From Leishmania infantum JPCM5 (Eukaryota > Euglenozoa > Kinetoplastea > Trypanosomatida > Trypanosomatidae): a DNA stretch of 64,000 nt. This document shows positions 52,470-62,880 of the stretch, in pieces. The position numbers and the translations under genes were made by a program. The DNA lies in the NCBI RefSeq assembly GCF_000002875.2, contig NC_009404.2:285501-349500 (forward strand), given 5' to 3'. The notes beneath the pieces were generated by a model that saw only the letters and a program-made list of their open reading frames with translations, was not told the origin of the DNA and did no database searches. Each line of letters begins with the position of its first letter. Position 1 is the stretch's first letter.

Positions 52470-55400
52470 ATGAATCGCTCGAAATGGACATTGCGGCGTC
52501 TTATTCTGGGTCTCAGCGTTGAGGATGCGCAGAGCAAGTTCGACACGCCAGAGTCTCGTAGCATTCTTCGCGTAGCGCACGAGCGGTATAATCAGGGCAT
52601 TTATCACGAGCTTCACATCGCACAGCGGCAGCGCAATGGTCTCGCCCCGGAGCGCAAATGTCACATCAGTCGCTTTACGAAACCAAGTGTGCCAGGCTTT
52701 CAAGCGTATCTGAAAGGCTCCCCAGATGACTATGTGATCCGTGAAGTTTGGGATGAAGATGACAATGTCGACCTTGAAAGTGGTGCGGTGAGGGCGAAGA
52801 ACGAAGTGGCTCTTAGTCACAGCAGCGCCATCAGCAGCGCACGAGCTGTGTCTCCAAAAATAACGCAAGAGCAAGACGCTTTCAGGACGACAAAAGCGCT
52901 GATCCTGAGAACTCTGGCCTCGGCTCTGCAACTCATCATGGAGAGTGTGCTCTCGGAGCTCAAGGGCCGGCGTCAAAGTGGGACACTACTGTCAAAGGAG
53001 CACCAGGGGTCAGTTGTGAATCGACTAATGAGCGAAGTGGCCGAGTCCAGCGCGCGGAGCTACAAGAGTCTGTCATCATCATCGCATCTGCTTGAGCCAG
53101 TTGAAATGGCAGTGACACTGTTTGGTCGCAGAGACACAGCCGAAGTGCAGGCATTCAATAGCGGCGCCTTCACTGTCCCAGCGGCTGAAGGAGACATCTC
53201 CTACTCCTTATGGGTCGCCGGTGGGATTGTCGCGAGCGAGGAGCTCATGGCGGATTTCCCGTTTCACCTCGCCAAGTTTGTGGCCCCTTCTCAGGCGTCG
53301 TCGCCGTCGCATCGGCTGCCACATGTGGAGGTGGAAATCTACTTCTCCTCTGAGCTATTCCAGCTTGAGAAGACAATCGGGCCAAACGGCGTCCGTGCGC
53401 TGCGCTCGTTTATCGGCAAGGCCATGATGAAGCAGCACGAGCCCACACCAACATCCACCACACTGCTTCTGGCCGCATCAGGAGAGAAAGAGCGCGATCT
53501 TTACAACATTTACGATTCATCGCGCGATAATGGTGAAGTTCGAATTCCGTGGATACGAAAAGTGGTGACCAAGGTATCCACGGTAACTGGCGTGGTGTTT
53601 AGCGCGGAGGACTCAGATGAGAATCCCTCTGTCGATCGCATGCGTGCCTCTGTACGCTCCGTCTGGCGAGCGTGGGGCCACCTCGTCAAGGACCTCCACG
53701 TTCATGGTGACCTCGACTACCTCTATGTCTCCATCAGCCGTCAGCAGGAGTGGGAGGGCAACGAAGCGTACATCTCGGAGCTGAAGAAGCTGGAGGCTGC
53801 CAGGGACGCCGAGGAGTCTGCCGGACCCGTCGTAGAGACTGCGAACGTATCCCGTACTCTGAGTCTCGGCAATGCCGCAACTTTCGCGGCAGCGGACGTC
53901 GCAAGGAAAGCGCGCAAAATGTACCTGCCGATCTCGGCCGATTTTGTGGTTGTAGAGTGCACGCTGGAGCGCAAAGGCCTACCACACAACATGGTCGTCG
54001 AGGACATTGTCTCCACCTTGACGGAGATGCAGCAAGAGCAGATGGAGATGCAGCGGCTGTGTGTTCTCGACGCCATGGCGATTCAGGTGGAGGAGAGCGA
54101 GACCAAACCCAGCTCCAGCAGTTGTGCAGTGCAAACTCGAGATAAGATTGTTCCGGTGCTCTACGAGCCGAAAATCGTTGTCTCCCACGCCGGAACGCTG
54201 GAAAACGGTACACACTCGTTTCAGCGAATTCGCATTCGCGGCAGCTGTCTCGCTCACGTTGAGGCGCTGGCGGCAGCGCTGCAAGACGAGTCTGGAAGCT
54301 ACTTCACCGACAGGTCGCTGCCCTTCTCCACGGCTTCTGCTACTCTTGCGACAACAGGTAGCAGCGGGGACCAGAATAACCAGGTGGGAGGGTCGTCGCT
54401 TCCAAAAAACCTGTCGTTTCGCGCCGTGCGTGCGCCAAGTGCTCAGCAGCGACTCACCGGTCACAGCGCCCCTTGCACCTCTGCTGTAGGAGACAAGCTC
54501 GGCGATCCCACATCGTGCAGCCGTCATTCGCGCTCGCAGACGCTCACGTTTGCCGCTGACAGCTCCACGCTCGTCACAGACGATGAGCGCCAGTTTTGGA
54601 AAGAGAACTATTACCGGCTCTCTGAGACGAAGGTTATTTACCACGATCGCGTCGACGCGGCAGACGCACTCGGTCAGTCGTGGCAGTCTCTGCCTCCACG
54701 TGTCCACGAGCACCTCGCCTTACTGAACCGCCGCCTCGCGCCAGGCGATTCCGCGGCTAACCAGGATCATGATGAAGATGGTGGCACCACTGCGTCAGGA
54801 AAGCGGAAGCGGAAAAAGGGTGGCAAGAAGACGAAACGGAAGACGGCCGAAAAGAAGGAGGCGGCGGCCACCGCAGCACTAGGGCTGGCGCCGGAGAAGC
54901 TCTTCGAGTACCTCTGCACCGACATGGAGGCAGAGAGCGCGCGGCACGACCTGCGTGCCGGTGACTGCATGGGGTACGACTACCTTCTCAACTTGCGGCG
55001 CATTCCAGACAAGCACCTTCCTCTGGTTGCCCCTGCCGTAGCGTCCGTCGCATCCAAGGGTTTCATCAACTACTACGGGCCACAGCGCTTCGCCACCTAC
55101 ACTCGCATGAACATGCACCCTGGGCTCCACTTGCTGAAGGGTGAGTACAAGGCGGCGGCACACATTCTGGTGCAGCAGTTCTACCTCGATGCCGCAATGG
55201 AGGCGGAGCGGCAGCGCACTGGGCAAGCGTTCCCCCGCGTGCAGGCTCTGCACGGATACGGTGGGCTTCGCCTGCCAGATTTCCCGCGTTACGGTACGCG
55301 CCGCTCCGTCGCCGAAAACGGAACGCCCATGCAACGCGTGCTCTACAACGCGCTTCAGGCGTCCGCCTTGCTCGGGGGCGATGAAGGCCTCGACGGTGAC

Positions 55401-57194
55401 GATGGCCTGTGTGGCCAGGGCCTCGGCAGCAGCGACCCTGGATGGGGCGCCTTGGCAACAGCGTCTGGGCAACGCTGTGAGCGAGGCCAACCACGCGCAT
55501 CCGGCAGAGCGGCCCGTCTGAATAGGGATACCTCTGCCGGTGTTGCTGGTGCTGGTGGTGACGATGATCCCTGCGCAGAGGCATTTCTGCGTGTAATTGG
55601 TCCGCGCGCGTGTGCGATGCTCATTCAAGAATTTTTGAGCTTCGTGTGGAACGACATTGTCAACCAGAGGTTTCAACGCTACGGCACGTTCACGCTTCTT
55701 CCCGGCGACCTCGTGAGGGCCGGCGGGGTCACGGCCGCGGCCTTGCACGACAGTAGTGAAGGAGATGCAGCGATGATCTCGCCGTTGGTCCACGCCTCCC
55801 GCGGCGAGATCGAGCGCGGAGCGTTTTCGGTGTGGGATTTGGTTCTGCCGCTGCCTGGCGCCGGCATCCGCCTTCCACAGAACCACACGGAGGACTTGTA
55901 TGTGGTGGCGTTGCAGCGATACGGGCTTCCGTTCGATCCCGAGTCGCGACAGTGGCGCTGCTTCAAGCCGTCACCGCTCGCGCGCGACGGAGGGGAACCA
56001 GCGAGGGCCAGGGTGGCGGCGGAAGGCGGGCCCCTCAGCGGCGCGCCTCTGTCTCCGTACTACAATCTCACCTCCACCTTTGCGCTGATGGAGGAAGAGC
56101 TGGGCTCTCGCACGCTGAGCACGGACGCGCTCCCATTGTATGGTGAAGGTCAAGGGGGCCGCTTTGGGGCCAGTGATGCCAGCCTGCAGGCGGATGTCGG
56201 ATTGAATGCAGTGGATCTGAGGCCCGACTTACGCGCTGGCGGCGGCAACCCGCTCGGCCTCACCATCGGCGCCTCGTATCGCCATGTGCTAGTGCGGCCA
56301 ACCGCCGACACGATGCAGTGGCGATTCCTGAAGGGAGTAGTTGGTGACCCGTACCAGAGATGGGGAATGACTACCCAAGCACAAGTTCGAGCACTCGATG
56401 CTGTGCAGCTGGCGAGCGCAAGCTTCGCCGCCGACGCGGAGCCGGCGTGGATATTTCCGTCGCCTTCTGACGCGCTCACCTCGGTGAACGGGCGTGGTGT
56501 GCCGCAGCTGCTAAATGTGGAGTCAGGCGTGTCGTTGGAGAAAGAGGAGGTGGAGGACGGATCCCAAGGTGACACGGCGACACAAGCGAGCGTGCCTCAA
56601 GCGGCGCCAGCCGGCATCGAGGCCTCGCAGAGAGGCAGCCGGACTAGAGATACCGACCCTTTGATAACAGCAGCGGCCAGGACGGCCGCCGGGTACCGCC
56701 ATCAGCGGCGCTGGACCGGCACCTCGCAGCTGCTGCAAGCGCCGTCGTCCGCCGGGAACTCGTTGACGTCTAGATCAGAGACGAAGCACCAGCTGGCTCT
56801 CCGCCGTCGAGCGCCACCGGCGCCATCGTGGCTACCGCGGCACCACGGCAGTGTGCTGCAGCTACGTCTGCGTCTCCCATGCGGCGTGTATCCGGGCATG
56901 CTTGTGAGAGAGCTCCTCAAGATGGACGTGAATACGCCGGATGTTGTTGACCTCGACAGAGCTGCGTCGTCGTCCTTGCGCACCGACCGCCGCGCACAGT
57001 CGTGGCAGGATCTTACCGCAGACCAGAAGGCCACCTATCAGAAGTGGATCGCGAAGCGTCGTCAGCAGCGACGGTTCCTGCAGCAGCCGCGCGCAATCAG
57101 CCTCGCCTTGCTGCACCAACAGATCTTCCGTAGCAGTGGTATCCGGCAGAGCTTGCTTCCAACGCTGCGCAGCTACGATAGCGTGTCAAAGTAA
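52470..57194 (+). CDS. Very large TruD/PUS7-family tRNA/mRNA pseudouridine synthase
   Basis: 1,574 residues from ATG 52470, more than twice the length of yeast or human PUS7. Family segments in order: FQAYLKGSPDDYVIREVW at about 75-93 (family: DF-V-E); ADFVVVECTLERKGLP near 490, matching the F-LYK-N-DT strand; then RLCVLDAMAIQVEE, lining up with the catalytic GTKDKRA-TVQ, where Asp and Ala remain but Lys and Arg do not. Further on are GYDYLLNLRRIP near 835 (family: GN-F-I-LR-I), GFINYYGPQRFATYTR near 864 (the GFINYYG-QRFG signature), a QEFLSFVWNDIVNQRF helix, and LPLPGAGIRLPQN near 1127 (family: LPLPG----YP-N). A Lys-rich, NLS-like stretch lies near 775-795. Long insertions and a C-terminal extension of about 250 residues are unusual. 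Fold and family are secure; catalytic activity is uncertain. Confidence 0.9.
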   Translation: MNRSKWTLRRLILGLSVEDAQSKFDTPESRSILRVAHERYNQGIYHELHIAQRQRNGLAPERKCHISRFTKPSVPGFQAYLKGSPDDYVIREVWDEDDNVDLESGAVRAKNEVALSHSSAISSARAVSPKITQEQDAFRTTKALILRTLASALQLIMESVLSELKGRRQSGTLLSKEHQGSVVNRLMSEVAESSARSYKSLSSSSHLLEPVEMAVTLFGRRDTAEVQAFNSGAFTVPAAEGDISYSLWVAGGIVASEELMADFPFHLAKFVAPSQASSPSHRLPHVEVEIYFSSELFQLEKTIGPNGVRALRSFIGKAMMKQHEPTPTSTTLLLAASGEKERDLYNIYDSSRDNGEVRIPWIRKVVTKVSTVTGVVFSAEDSDENPSVDRMRASVRSVWRAWGHLVKDLHVHGDLDYLYVSISRQQEWEGNEAYISELKKLEAARDAEESAGPVVETANVSRTLSLGNAATFAAADVARKARKMYLPISADFVVVECTLERKGLPHNMVVEDIVSTLTEMQQEQMEMQRLCVLDAMAIQVEESETKPSSSSCAVQTRDKIVPVLYEPKIVVSHAGTLENGTHSFQRIRIRGSCLAHVEALAAALQDESGSYFTDRSLPFSTASATLATTGSSGDQNNQVGGSSLPKNLSFRAVRAPSAQQRLTGHSAPCTSAVGDKLGDPTSCSRHSRSQTLTFAADSSTLVTDDERQFWKENYYRLSETKVIYHDRVDAADALGQSWQSLPPRVHEHLALLNRRLAPGDSAANQDHDEDGGTTASGKRKRKKGGKKTKRKTAEKKEAAATAALGLAPEKLFEYLCTDMEAESARHDLRAGDCMGYDYLLNLRRIPDKHLPLVAPAVASVASKGFINYYGPQRFATYTRMNMHPGLHLLKGEYKAAAHILVQQFYLDAAMEAERQRTGQAFPRVQALHGYGGLRLPDFPRYGTRRSVAENGTPMQRVLYNALQASALLGGDEGLDGDDGLCGQGLGSSDPGWGALATASGQRCERGQPRASGRAARLNRDTSAGVAGAGGDDDPCAEAFLRVIGPRACAMLIQEFLSFVWNDIVNQRFQRYGTFTLLPGDLVRAGGVTAAALHDSSEGDAAMISPLVHASRGEIERGAFSVWDLVLPLPGAGIRLPQNHTEDLYVVALQRYGLPFDPESRQWRCFKPSPLARDGGEPARARVAAEGGPLSGAPLSPYYNLTSTFALMEEELGSRTLSTDALPLYGEGQGGRFGASDASLQADVGLNAVDLRPDLRAGGGNPLGLTIGASYRHVLVRPTADTMQWRFLKGVVGDPYQRWGMTTQAQVRALDAVQLASASFAADAEPAWIFPSPSDALTSVNGRGVPQLLNVESGVSLEKEEVEDGSQGDTATQASVPQAAPAGIEASQRGSRTRDTDPLITAAARTAAGYRHQRRWTGTSQLLQAPSSAGNSLTSRSETKHQLALRRRAPPAPSWLPRHHGSVLQLRLRLPCGVYPGMLVRELLKMDVNTPDVVDLDRAASSSLRTDRRAQSWQDLTADQKATYQKWIAKRRQQRRFLQQPRAISLALLHQQIFRSSGIRQSLLPTLRSYDSVSK

Positions 57195-58265
57195 TGCACG
57201 ACGAAGTAGACGCAGTTATTCTTGCTGTTCAGCAATGTATCTCCACACAAACGCACACACACAGAGCGAGAGCGAGACGCACCCGCCGGCCGATGAAGGT
57301 GTCTCTCTCTCCCTCCTCGCTCTTCTTCACCTCACCCCCTCGTTCAATAGAGTTTCGTCGTGTCCGTCTCGACGGCTGATCGTGTTCTTGTGGTATCCCC
57401 ATCACGGCAAGGAATGCACCAACGAGACTAAAGAAACAATGCAAGCAGGCGCAGCCAACCCTGCCCGTGGCCCTCGCCACGTTTTACGGTGCACGCATGC
57501 GCATCCATCCATCCATTCACACACACACACATACATACATACACGTACATGTACACAGAGAACGCGAGTGGCGAATGCGGCCAGTGTTGAGAGACACAGA
57601 GAGCTCATGGTGACGGGTGGGCACACGCTTTCGCTGCCACTGTTTTGCTCGCTCGCTTACTGCTTCTGCTTAGGTGCATGGCCATGTGGAGCTGGCGTTG
57701 CAGCCATGACCTCTCTCGCACCCGCAGCGGCTGCTGATCTGCACAGCCTTCCCCTGGCCCGGCAGTCGTCAGCGATGTGTATGTGTAGAGCCCCTGTATG
57801 TCGACCACCACTATCAGCACCCTCTCACGCAAGGAGCATGCGAGGGCGCTGTCTGTCTGTGTGTGTGGATGTGTACTGTGAAGCGATGAGAAGTCGAGCG
57901 CTCGACGAGCAAGTCGATACGCTGCATTCGCCTTTGCTTTGCTGGTTTCCTTGCCCCGCCCCCTCAGCCTCTCTTGTTCATGTGAAGCGCATGCAGAGGC
58001 GCGCTATCGGTGCACGCGCTGATACGAGTGCGATGCGCACGGCCCGCACAGACACCTACTCGCTCCTTTGCTTCGCTTGGCTCTACTCCTCTCGTGTTGC
58101 AGCTGGCTTTCTTTGTGTGCCACTATCAGTACGACCGCTTCAACGAAGCTCAGCTCGCCACCCCTTCCTCTTCCCCTTCCCATCCCCCCTCCTCCTACCG
58201 TCACCGCCCCATCGCACGTGTGTGCTGTGTGGCTCGTCAGCGCCTGCGCTCACACAAGCATGTGA

Positions 58266-58303
<38 letters not shown>

Positions 58304-58500
58304 GTGTGTGCCAAGCATCACTGCTTTAACTGCCTCACGTCCGACACGACAGGCAAGAGGGCTTGACTCGGATTGGGAAAGGTGTGCACACAAACATATT
58401 CGACGGACAAGGGAACCTCTGTGTGTTTTGTGTCTCTCCCCGACACACGCCTCTCTCACACACCGTGGCTGTCCATACTCCCATAAGCACGCACACACGG
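57195..58500. other. Spacer upstream of the 346-residue protein gene
   Basis: 1.3 kb with CA, CT and TG runs, including the long TG tract at 58267-58310. No gene is recognised. Confidence 0.6.
58267..58310. repeat. (TG)n microsatellite, once interrupted
   Basis: A TG tract of 44 bases with a single CG interruption at 58299-58300, in the 5' leader region of the next gene. Confidence 0.95.
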
Positions 58501-59541
58501 ATGCAGAGAGACTCCTACGCGACGATTGTGCGATACCCCAACCGGCGCAAGTTCCCGGTGCGGGTGTTGCAGATGAACGGCGCCGTGTTCCACGAAAATC
58601 TTATTGAGGACTTCTTCATTGGATATCGCAACCGCCGCTTGGCGCTCATGACGCACACACCCGGCCAAGACCCAAGACTTCCTCGACTGCCGAAGGACAT
58701 CATCGTTCCCAACTACAAAACGTTCTTGCAGATTCACCAGCCGCACTTCATGTACCGACTCCTGCCTCTGCTGAGCTCGGACGTGGAGGCCTTTGCAGCG
58801 ATGCAGGCAATCTGTGCCAGCCCGGGATCGCCATTTACGATTGAGGACCGCCTCGAATCGCAGCTGCTTAACTACCGGTTGTCCAAATTGTGCGCTGGTC
58901 GTGACAAGATCTGCGAGTTCTTCAAGGACTACACAACTCAAGAGGAGCTGCGGATGCCCTCCGCGACGCGTGCTTTGCCGATCCAGGGAATCTTCTTCCA
59001 GGGGCTCATGCTGCGCGATGGGTGTGTGGCGACAACGTCGCATACAAGGGCTCTCACACCGGCTGCAACCGCAGAAGCGGCAGCGGCGTCGTCCTCGACA
59101 AGCACTGGCGACAGCGGAAGAAAGCCGTCGGGAGCCGCCGGCCCAATCGACGACGGGGCAGTCGTTGCGGGAAGCACGGATGGGGGCCTCAATGGAGGTC
59201 TGCAAACCTCCTACAAGAAACGAGTCAAGGCATCCATCGCGGCCCTCCTCACCACCCATGACGTACTCAGCGAAGCTGTCATCACCCAACGGGCCCTCAT
59301 GGCGAAGTTCTTCGAATCCGATTTGTACAACCAATTCGGAACGGCGTCGGCGATCGCCGCGAAGGTGCGCTCGGTGGATGAACGAATGCACTTCATGGCC
59401 GTAAAGCGGTTGTGCGCGGGGCGGACGAACACGGCAGAGAATGTGCGAACTCGTGCGCACCTCCTCGAACTCGCAAGGAAGCAGAACTTACATGTGTACG
59501 AAAAGATCAGCGAAGGCGAATACGCCTACGCCGCAACGTGA
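58501..59541 (+). CDS. Hypothetical protein, 346 residues
   Basis: I do not recognise this family. The first in-frame ATG is at 58501; the frame upstream is CA/TG-repeat translation. The N-terminal 170 residues look like a compact domain: TIVRYPNRRKFPVRVLQMNG opens it, then a helix (NLIEDFFIGYRNRRL), a Pro-rich turn and PNYKTFLQIHQPHFMYRLLP. A Ser/Ala/Gly-rich insertion occupies about 185-235. The C-terminal 110 residues (KKRVKASIAALLTTHDVLSE onward) appear helical and basic. There is no membrane segment and no catalytic motif that I can see. The absence of low complexity in the two ends and a GC3-rich codon pattern support a real gene. It could be a trypanosomatid-specific mitochondrial or ribosome-associated protein, but that is a guess. 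Confidence 0.8.
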   Translation: MQRDSYATIVRYPNRRKFPVRVLQMNGAVFHENLIEDFFIGYRNRRLALMTHTPGQDPRLPRLPKDIIVPNYKTFLQIHQPHFMYRLLPLLSSDVEAFAAMQAICASPGSPFTIEDRLESQLLNYRLSKLCAGRDKICEFFKDYTTQEELRMPSATRALPIQGIFFQGLMLRDGCVATTSHTRALTPAATAEAAAASSSTSTGDSGRKPSGAAGPIDDGAVVAGSTDGGLNGGLQTSYKKRVKASIAALLTTHDVLSEAVITQRALMAKFFESDLYNQFGTASAIAAKVRSVDERMHFMAVKRLCAGRTNTAENVRTRAHLLELARKQNLHVYEKISEGEYAYAAT

Positions 59542-60573
59542 CACGAAGCAAAGGATGCAGCGAAGCGGGGTGAACAGTGGCAAGGGACCTCCGAAAGCTC
59601 GCTGTAGCGCGATAAGGCACCTCCCCCCTCCCTCGCCTCCTCCGCTGTCTCTTAGCACAACAGTCCAAATGTGGACACCCCGTGCTTCTCCGTCCGCTAT
59701 ACGTACCTTCCCCCGCCCCTGTCCTCGCTCACAAGCTCACGCACGGGGGCGCACGCACGTATGCTCATGTACACCGTCCTTGGCCCTCCTCCACCATCAA
59801 GGATACGCATGAGCGGGCGTGCCTCTTATGCTCAGCTCTGTGTGTGTCTTGTTGTTGCTTGGCTTGTTTTCTTCTCCTTCACCACGTACTTCACAGAGGC
59901 ATTCATGCGATCTGGCACTCTTGTGCGCATGCGCTGCCTAAAGACGAAACACCAGGGAAGACGGAGTCGCCGACACACTTACCAGAAGTGCGGGCGAACC
60001 GAAAAGGTACTGCTGCCACTCTCTGCGGCTCTCCCGCCCTCCGCCGCCTCTCTGTGGTGCATCGGCGCTCTTTTCTTTTGTGTTCCGTCTGTGTGTGTGT
60101 GTGTGTGTTCGTACGTGTGCATGTGTCTGTCGTTGTGTGTTCGAGGTTGCTAGAGAAGACGGACACATGCGCGTTGGTGTCGACCATCACGGGAAGTCGT
60201 GCGAGAAGTGGGGTGGCCGTGCGGCTCGTCCACTTGTAACTCAAAGGTCCTTCTCTACCCTTTTCTCTCTCTCTCTGTATGGGGCTTCATCAGCCGCACA
60301 CGGGACATACGAACACACGTGGGTGTCTCCGCTCACATTCGACACGCACAATCACCCACACATACGCAGAGCACACGCACACACACATTCCACCGGGCAG
60401 CGCTCCTTCTTTCCCTTCGTGTGCCCACAGGAGCGTGGCACATCATACGCAACCCGGTGACGAAGGCGTAGCGCGCCCGTCGGTTGCTCACATAAAGCAA
60501 ACGCTAGAAGTGAACGAAGAGTCCCTTCGGCGAGGGAGGGGGGACACGGGGGCACAGATCGCCGGCGACTGCA
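59542..60573. other. Spacer upstream of the helicase gene
   Basis: About 1 kb without a gene, with TG and CA runs. Two candidate acceptors are present: a CT run ending at AG 60292-60293 and a tract ending CCCACAG at 60424-60430. Confidence 0.6.
60401..60430 (+). promoter_or_regulatory. Trans-splice acceptor for the helicase gene
   Basis: A pyrimidine-rich stretch (CTCCTTCTTTCCCTTC) runs into CCCACAG with the AG at 60429-60430, 143 bases before ATG 60574. A longer CT tract ending at AG 60292-60293 is an alternative. Confidence 0.5.
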
Positions 60574-62880
60574 ATGTCCTCTCTCGCGACGTGGGATGAC
60601 TGCATCGGGCCTGCCAAGTGGCTCAGCGAGCCGCTGCAGCGCGTTCTGAGCTACCCGAAGCCTTTGCCGGTTCAGCAGGCCGTCATCCCGACCATCATGC
60701 GAGCACTCATGAGCGGTGTGCCGAACGATGTCAGCCTCACCGCCCCCACCGGGAGCGGTAAAACACTTTGCTACTTAATCCCATTAGTACGCCTCCTCAC
60801 GGAGTTGAAGAAAGGCGTTGATGATAACGCGCTGCGCTGCTTGATTCTCGTGCCAACGCAAGCGCTGGGGCAGCAAGTGTACCGCGAGCTGCAGCGCCTG
60901 ACGCGTCCAAGCTCGATCAAAGTTGCGTGCATCTGTGCCGAGGCCGTGGATGCAGCAAGGGGCACATCGACAGATGTGGAGGCAGCAGAGGCCCGCGAGC
61001 TGGTACGGCGAGTCGTGCTGCCTCGTTTTGGCGGCTCCGAGCAGCATTCCGCGGATGGATGCGATAGTGCTGGCGAAAGTGAGGAAGACGCCGACATGGT
61101 AGACGGCGACGAAGCGGACGGCGGTGACGACGGTCACTGCTTCGCCACGCGTCAGCAACACCGTACGAGGAACACCACCGTACGGTACTTCTCCAACGTC
61201 GACGTGATTGTTTCCACGCCGCAGCGACTTCTTCATCACCTTGACCACACGCGTGGCCTGCGCCTGGCAAGTCTGCGCTTGTTGGTGATTGACGAGGCGG
61301 ACCAGGTGTTGGTCGGTAGCTTCGCCTCGCATGTGCAGAAGGTGAACGCGCGGTACGAGTTTGAGGTGCAGCAGCAGCAACGACGCCAGCTAAGGCAGCA
61401 AGAGCGCATGTGTGCGCTTCTTGCATGCGTCATGTCTTCGAACTTCGCTTCTTCTAGTGAGTCTTCCGTGGCAGCAGCCATGATATCGCCAGCCCCGCTC
61501 CAGCGGTTGGGCAGCCTCGGTGGCGCCTCTGCGAATGCCTTCTTGGCTCGCGGTGGCCCCATCTTACACAAGGTTCTCTGCTCTGCAACGCTCTCGTCAC
61601 GCATCGCACGCATCTCCAACGTGAAACTGCGCAACTGCAGCTACTACGTCCTCGACAGCAACGGCGAGGAACGCAAGGAGGAAGGGATGGCGTCGTCGCA
61701 GCAGGCAAATTCGGGGGCAGGCGCGGCAGCAGATGGTGGCGCGGTGCTGCGCACCCAGTTCGCACTCCCGCCCACGCTGCAGGAGCACATTATCTTTGTG
61801 GAGGACACATACCGGCCAGCAGTCCTGCTCAAGTTGGTGCACGCCTTGCGGAGCCGCATTGCGGCCACAGCTGCACGGAAGCGTGCTTCGGCTGCCGCGC
61901 GACGGCTTGCGGCCGGAATGGCTGTCGATAATGGTGACGATCGTGCTCACAGAGAGGCGGACCTTCCTCGTATAGTTGCAGCGCAGGACGCCACCATCGC
62001 CTCTGCATCATCGTCGTACCCGAACGTGGAGGACAGGGCAGGCACCGGCATCCTCATCTTCTGCGCCACCGCAGAGGAGGCGCGTGTCATGAGTCACTTC
62101 CTCGCCGCTGCCGGAGTCTCGTCTGTCGTCGAGTTCACGACTCTTTCCAGCGAGGCAGAGCGACGCCGCGCGCTGCTGGAGCGGACGGCTGGCGCGGACG
62201 ACACGGAATCTGGCGCCGAAGCCTCCTGCGTCGTAGCCTCAGACGCTCTTATGCGCGGCATCGACATCCCGAACGTGGGCCATGTCATTATGTACCACCC
62301 GCCTGAAGCTGTGTCGCAGTACGTGCATCGCGCCGGGCGCACGGCGCGCGCGATGCGGCCCGGCCACGTGCACCTGCTGCTGAGCAAGACAGGGTCGAGC
62401 GGCAAGCAGGAGGACGGCGAGATGGCGCTGTACAAGCGGCTGTCTCGGTCACTTTTGCGAACGCTTCCGGTGTCGTATGAGCGAGGCTTCTTCCGATTTG
62501 CGGAAGCGCCGTCCGCCGGCGCGGCAACCTCAGCAACCAGTGCCGATGCCACAGCAGCCGCTGAGGAGGTTGGCTCTGCCGAGTGGTGGGTGGCTCAAGC
62601 CGGTCAGTTTCTCGTACAATCCCAGCATCAGCTACAGCGTCGGTGGGCCTCAGTTCTGGAGTCTGCCGCCACAGCGGCCGCAGCAAAGGCGAAAGCTACT
62701 GCTGCCGCGAGCAAAGGCCGCTCCACAGCAGCGGCCATCATGACCCCCAGTAGGGGCGCGGATTCAAGCCAGATGGAGGCATCCCCAGGGAGGAAGCGAG
62801 ACCGCAGCGTTGTCTCTAGCACAGCCAGGGCGATGCCAGCGGCGGTGGGCAGTGGCTTGAGGGCGCGATGGCTCCGGTGA
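60574..62880 (+). CDS. DEAD-box RNA helicase, DDX51/Dbp6-like
   Basis: 768 residues. The Q-motif region reads PKPLPVQQAVIP; motif I APTGSGKT at 57-64; motif Ia LVPTQAL; motif II VIDEADQVL with DEAD at 240-243; motif III CSATLSS near 337. In the second RecA-like domain are ILIFCAT (motif IV), RGIDIPNVGHVIMYHPP near 561 (motif V) and HRAGRTAR near 586 (motif VI), all intact. The NDVSLTAPTGSGKTLCYLIP context and the wide spacing between motifs resemble the DDX51/Dbp6 branch, which works in 60S ribosome assembly in the nucleolus. Acidic (about 160-190) and Ala-rich insertions separate the motifs, and the Ala/Lys-rich C-terminal 100 residues look disordered. The ribosome role is inferred from the family. 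Confidence 0.9.
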   Translation: MSSLATWDDCIGPAKWLSEPLQRVLSYPKPLPVQQAVIPTIMRALMSGVPNDVSLTAPTGSGKTLCYLIPLVRLLTELKKGVDDNALRCLILVPTQALGQQVYRELQRLTRPSSIKVACICAEAVDAARGTSTDVEAAEARELVRRVVLPRFGGSEQHSADGCDSAGESEEDADMVDGDEADGGDDGHCFATRQQHRTRNTTVRYFSNVDVIVSTPQRLLHHLDHTRGLRLASLRLLVIDEADQVLVGSFASHVQKVNARYEFEVQQQQRRQLRQQERMCALLACVMSSNFASSSESSVAAAMISPAPLQRLGSLGGASANAFLARGGPILHKVLCSATLSSRIARISNVKLRNCSYYVLDSNGEERKEEGMASSQQANSGAGAAADGGAVLRTQFALPPTLQEHIIFVEDTYRPAVLLKLVHALRSRIAATAARKRASAAARRLAAGMAVDNGDDRAHREADLPRIVAAQDATIASASSSYPNVEDRAGTGILIFCATAEEARVMSHFLAAAGVSSVVEFTTLSSEAERRRALLERTAGADDTESGAEASCVVASDALMRGIDIPNVGHVIMYHPPEAVSQYVHRAGRTARAMRPGHVHLLLSKTGSSGKQEDGEMALYKRLSRSLLRTLPVSYERGFFRFAEAPSAGAATSATSADATAAAEEVGSAEWWVAQAGQFLVQSQHQLQRRWASVLESAATAAAAKAKATAAASKGRSTAAAIMTPSRGADSSQMEASPGRKRDRSVVSSTARAMPAAVGSGLRARWLR

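Noticed and set aside
57195..58329. Continuation of an open frame overlapping the end of the PUS7-like gene into the following spacer
   Set aside because: A different frame from the gene; translation of CA and TG repeats.
58456..59460. Long minus-strand ORF opposite the 346-residue protein gene
   Set aside because: It overlaps a + strand gene with better codon bias; antisense frames stay open easily in GC-rich coding DNA.
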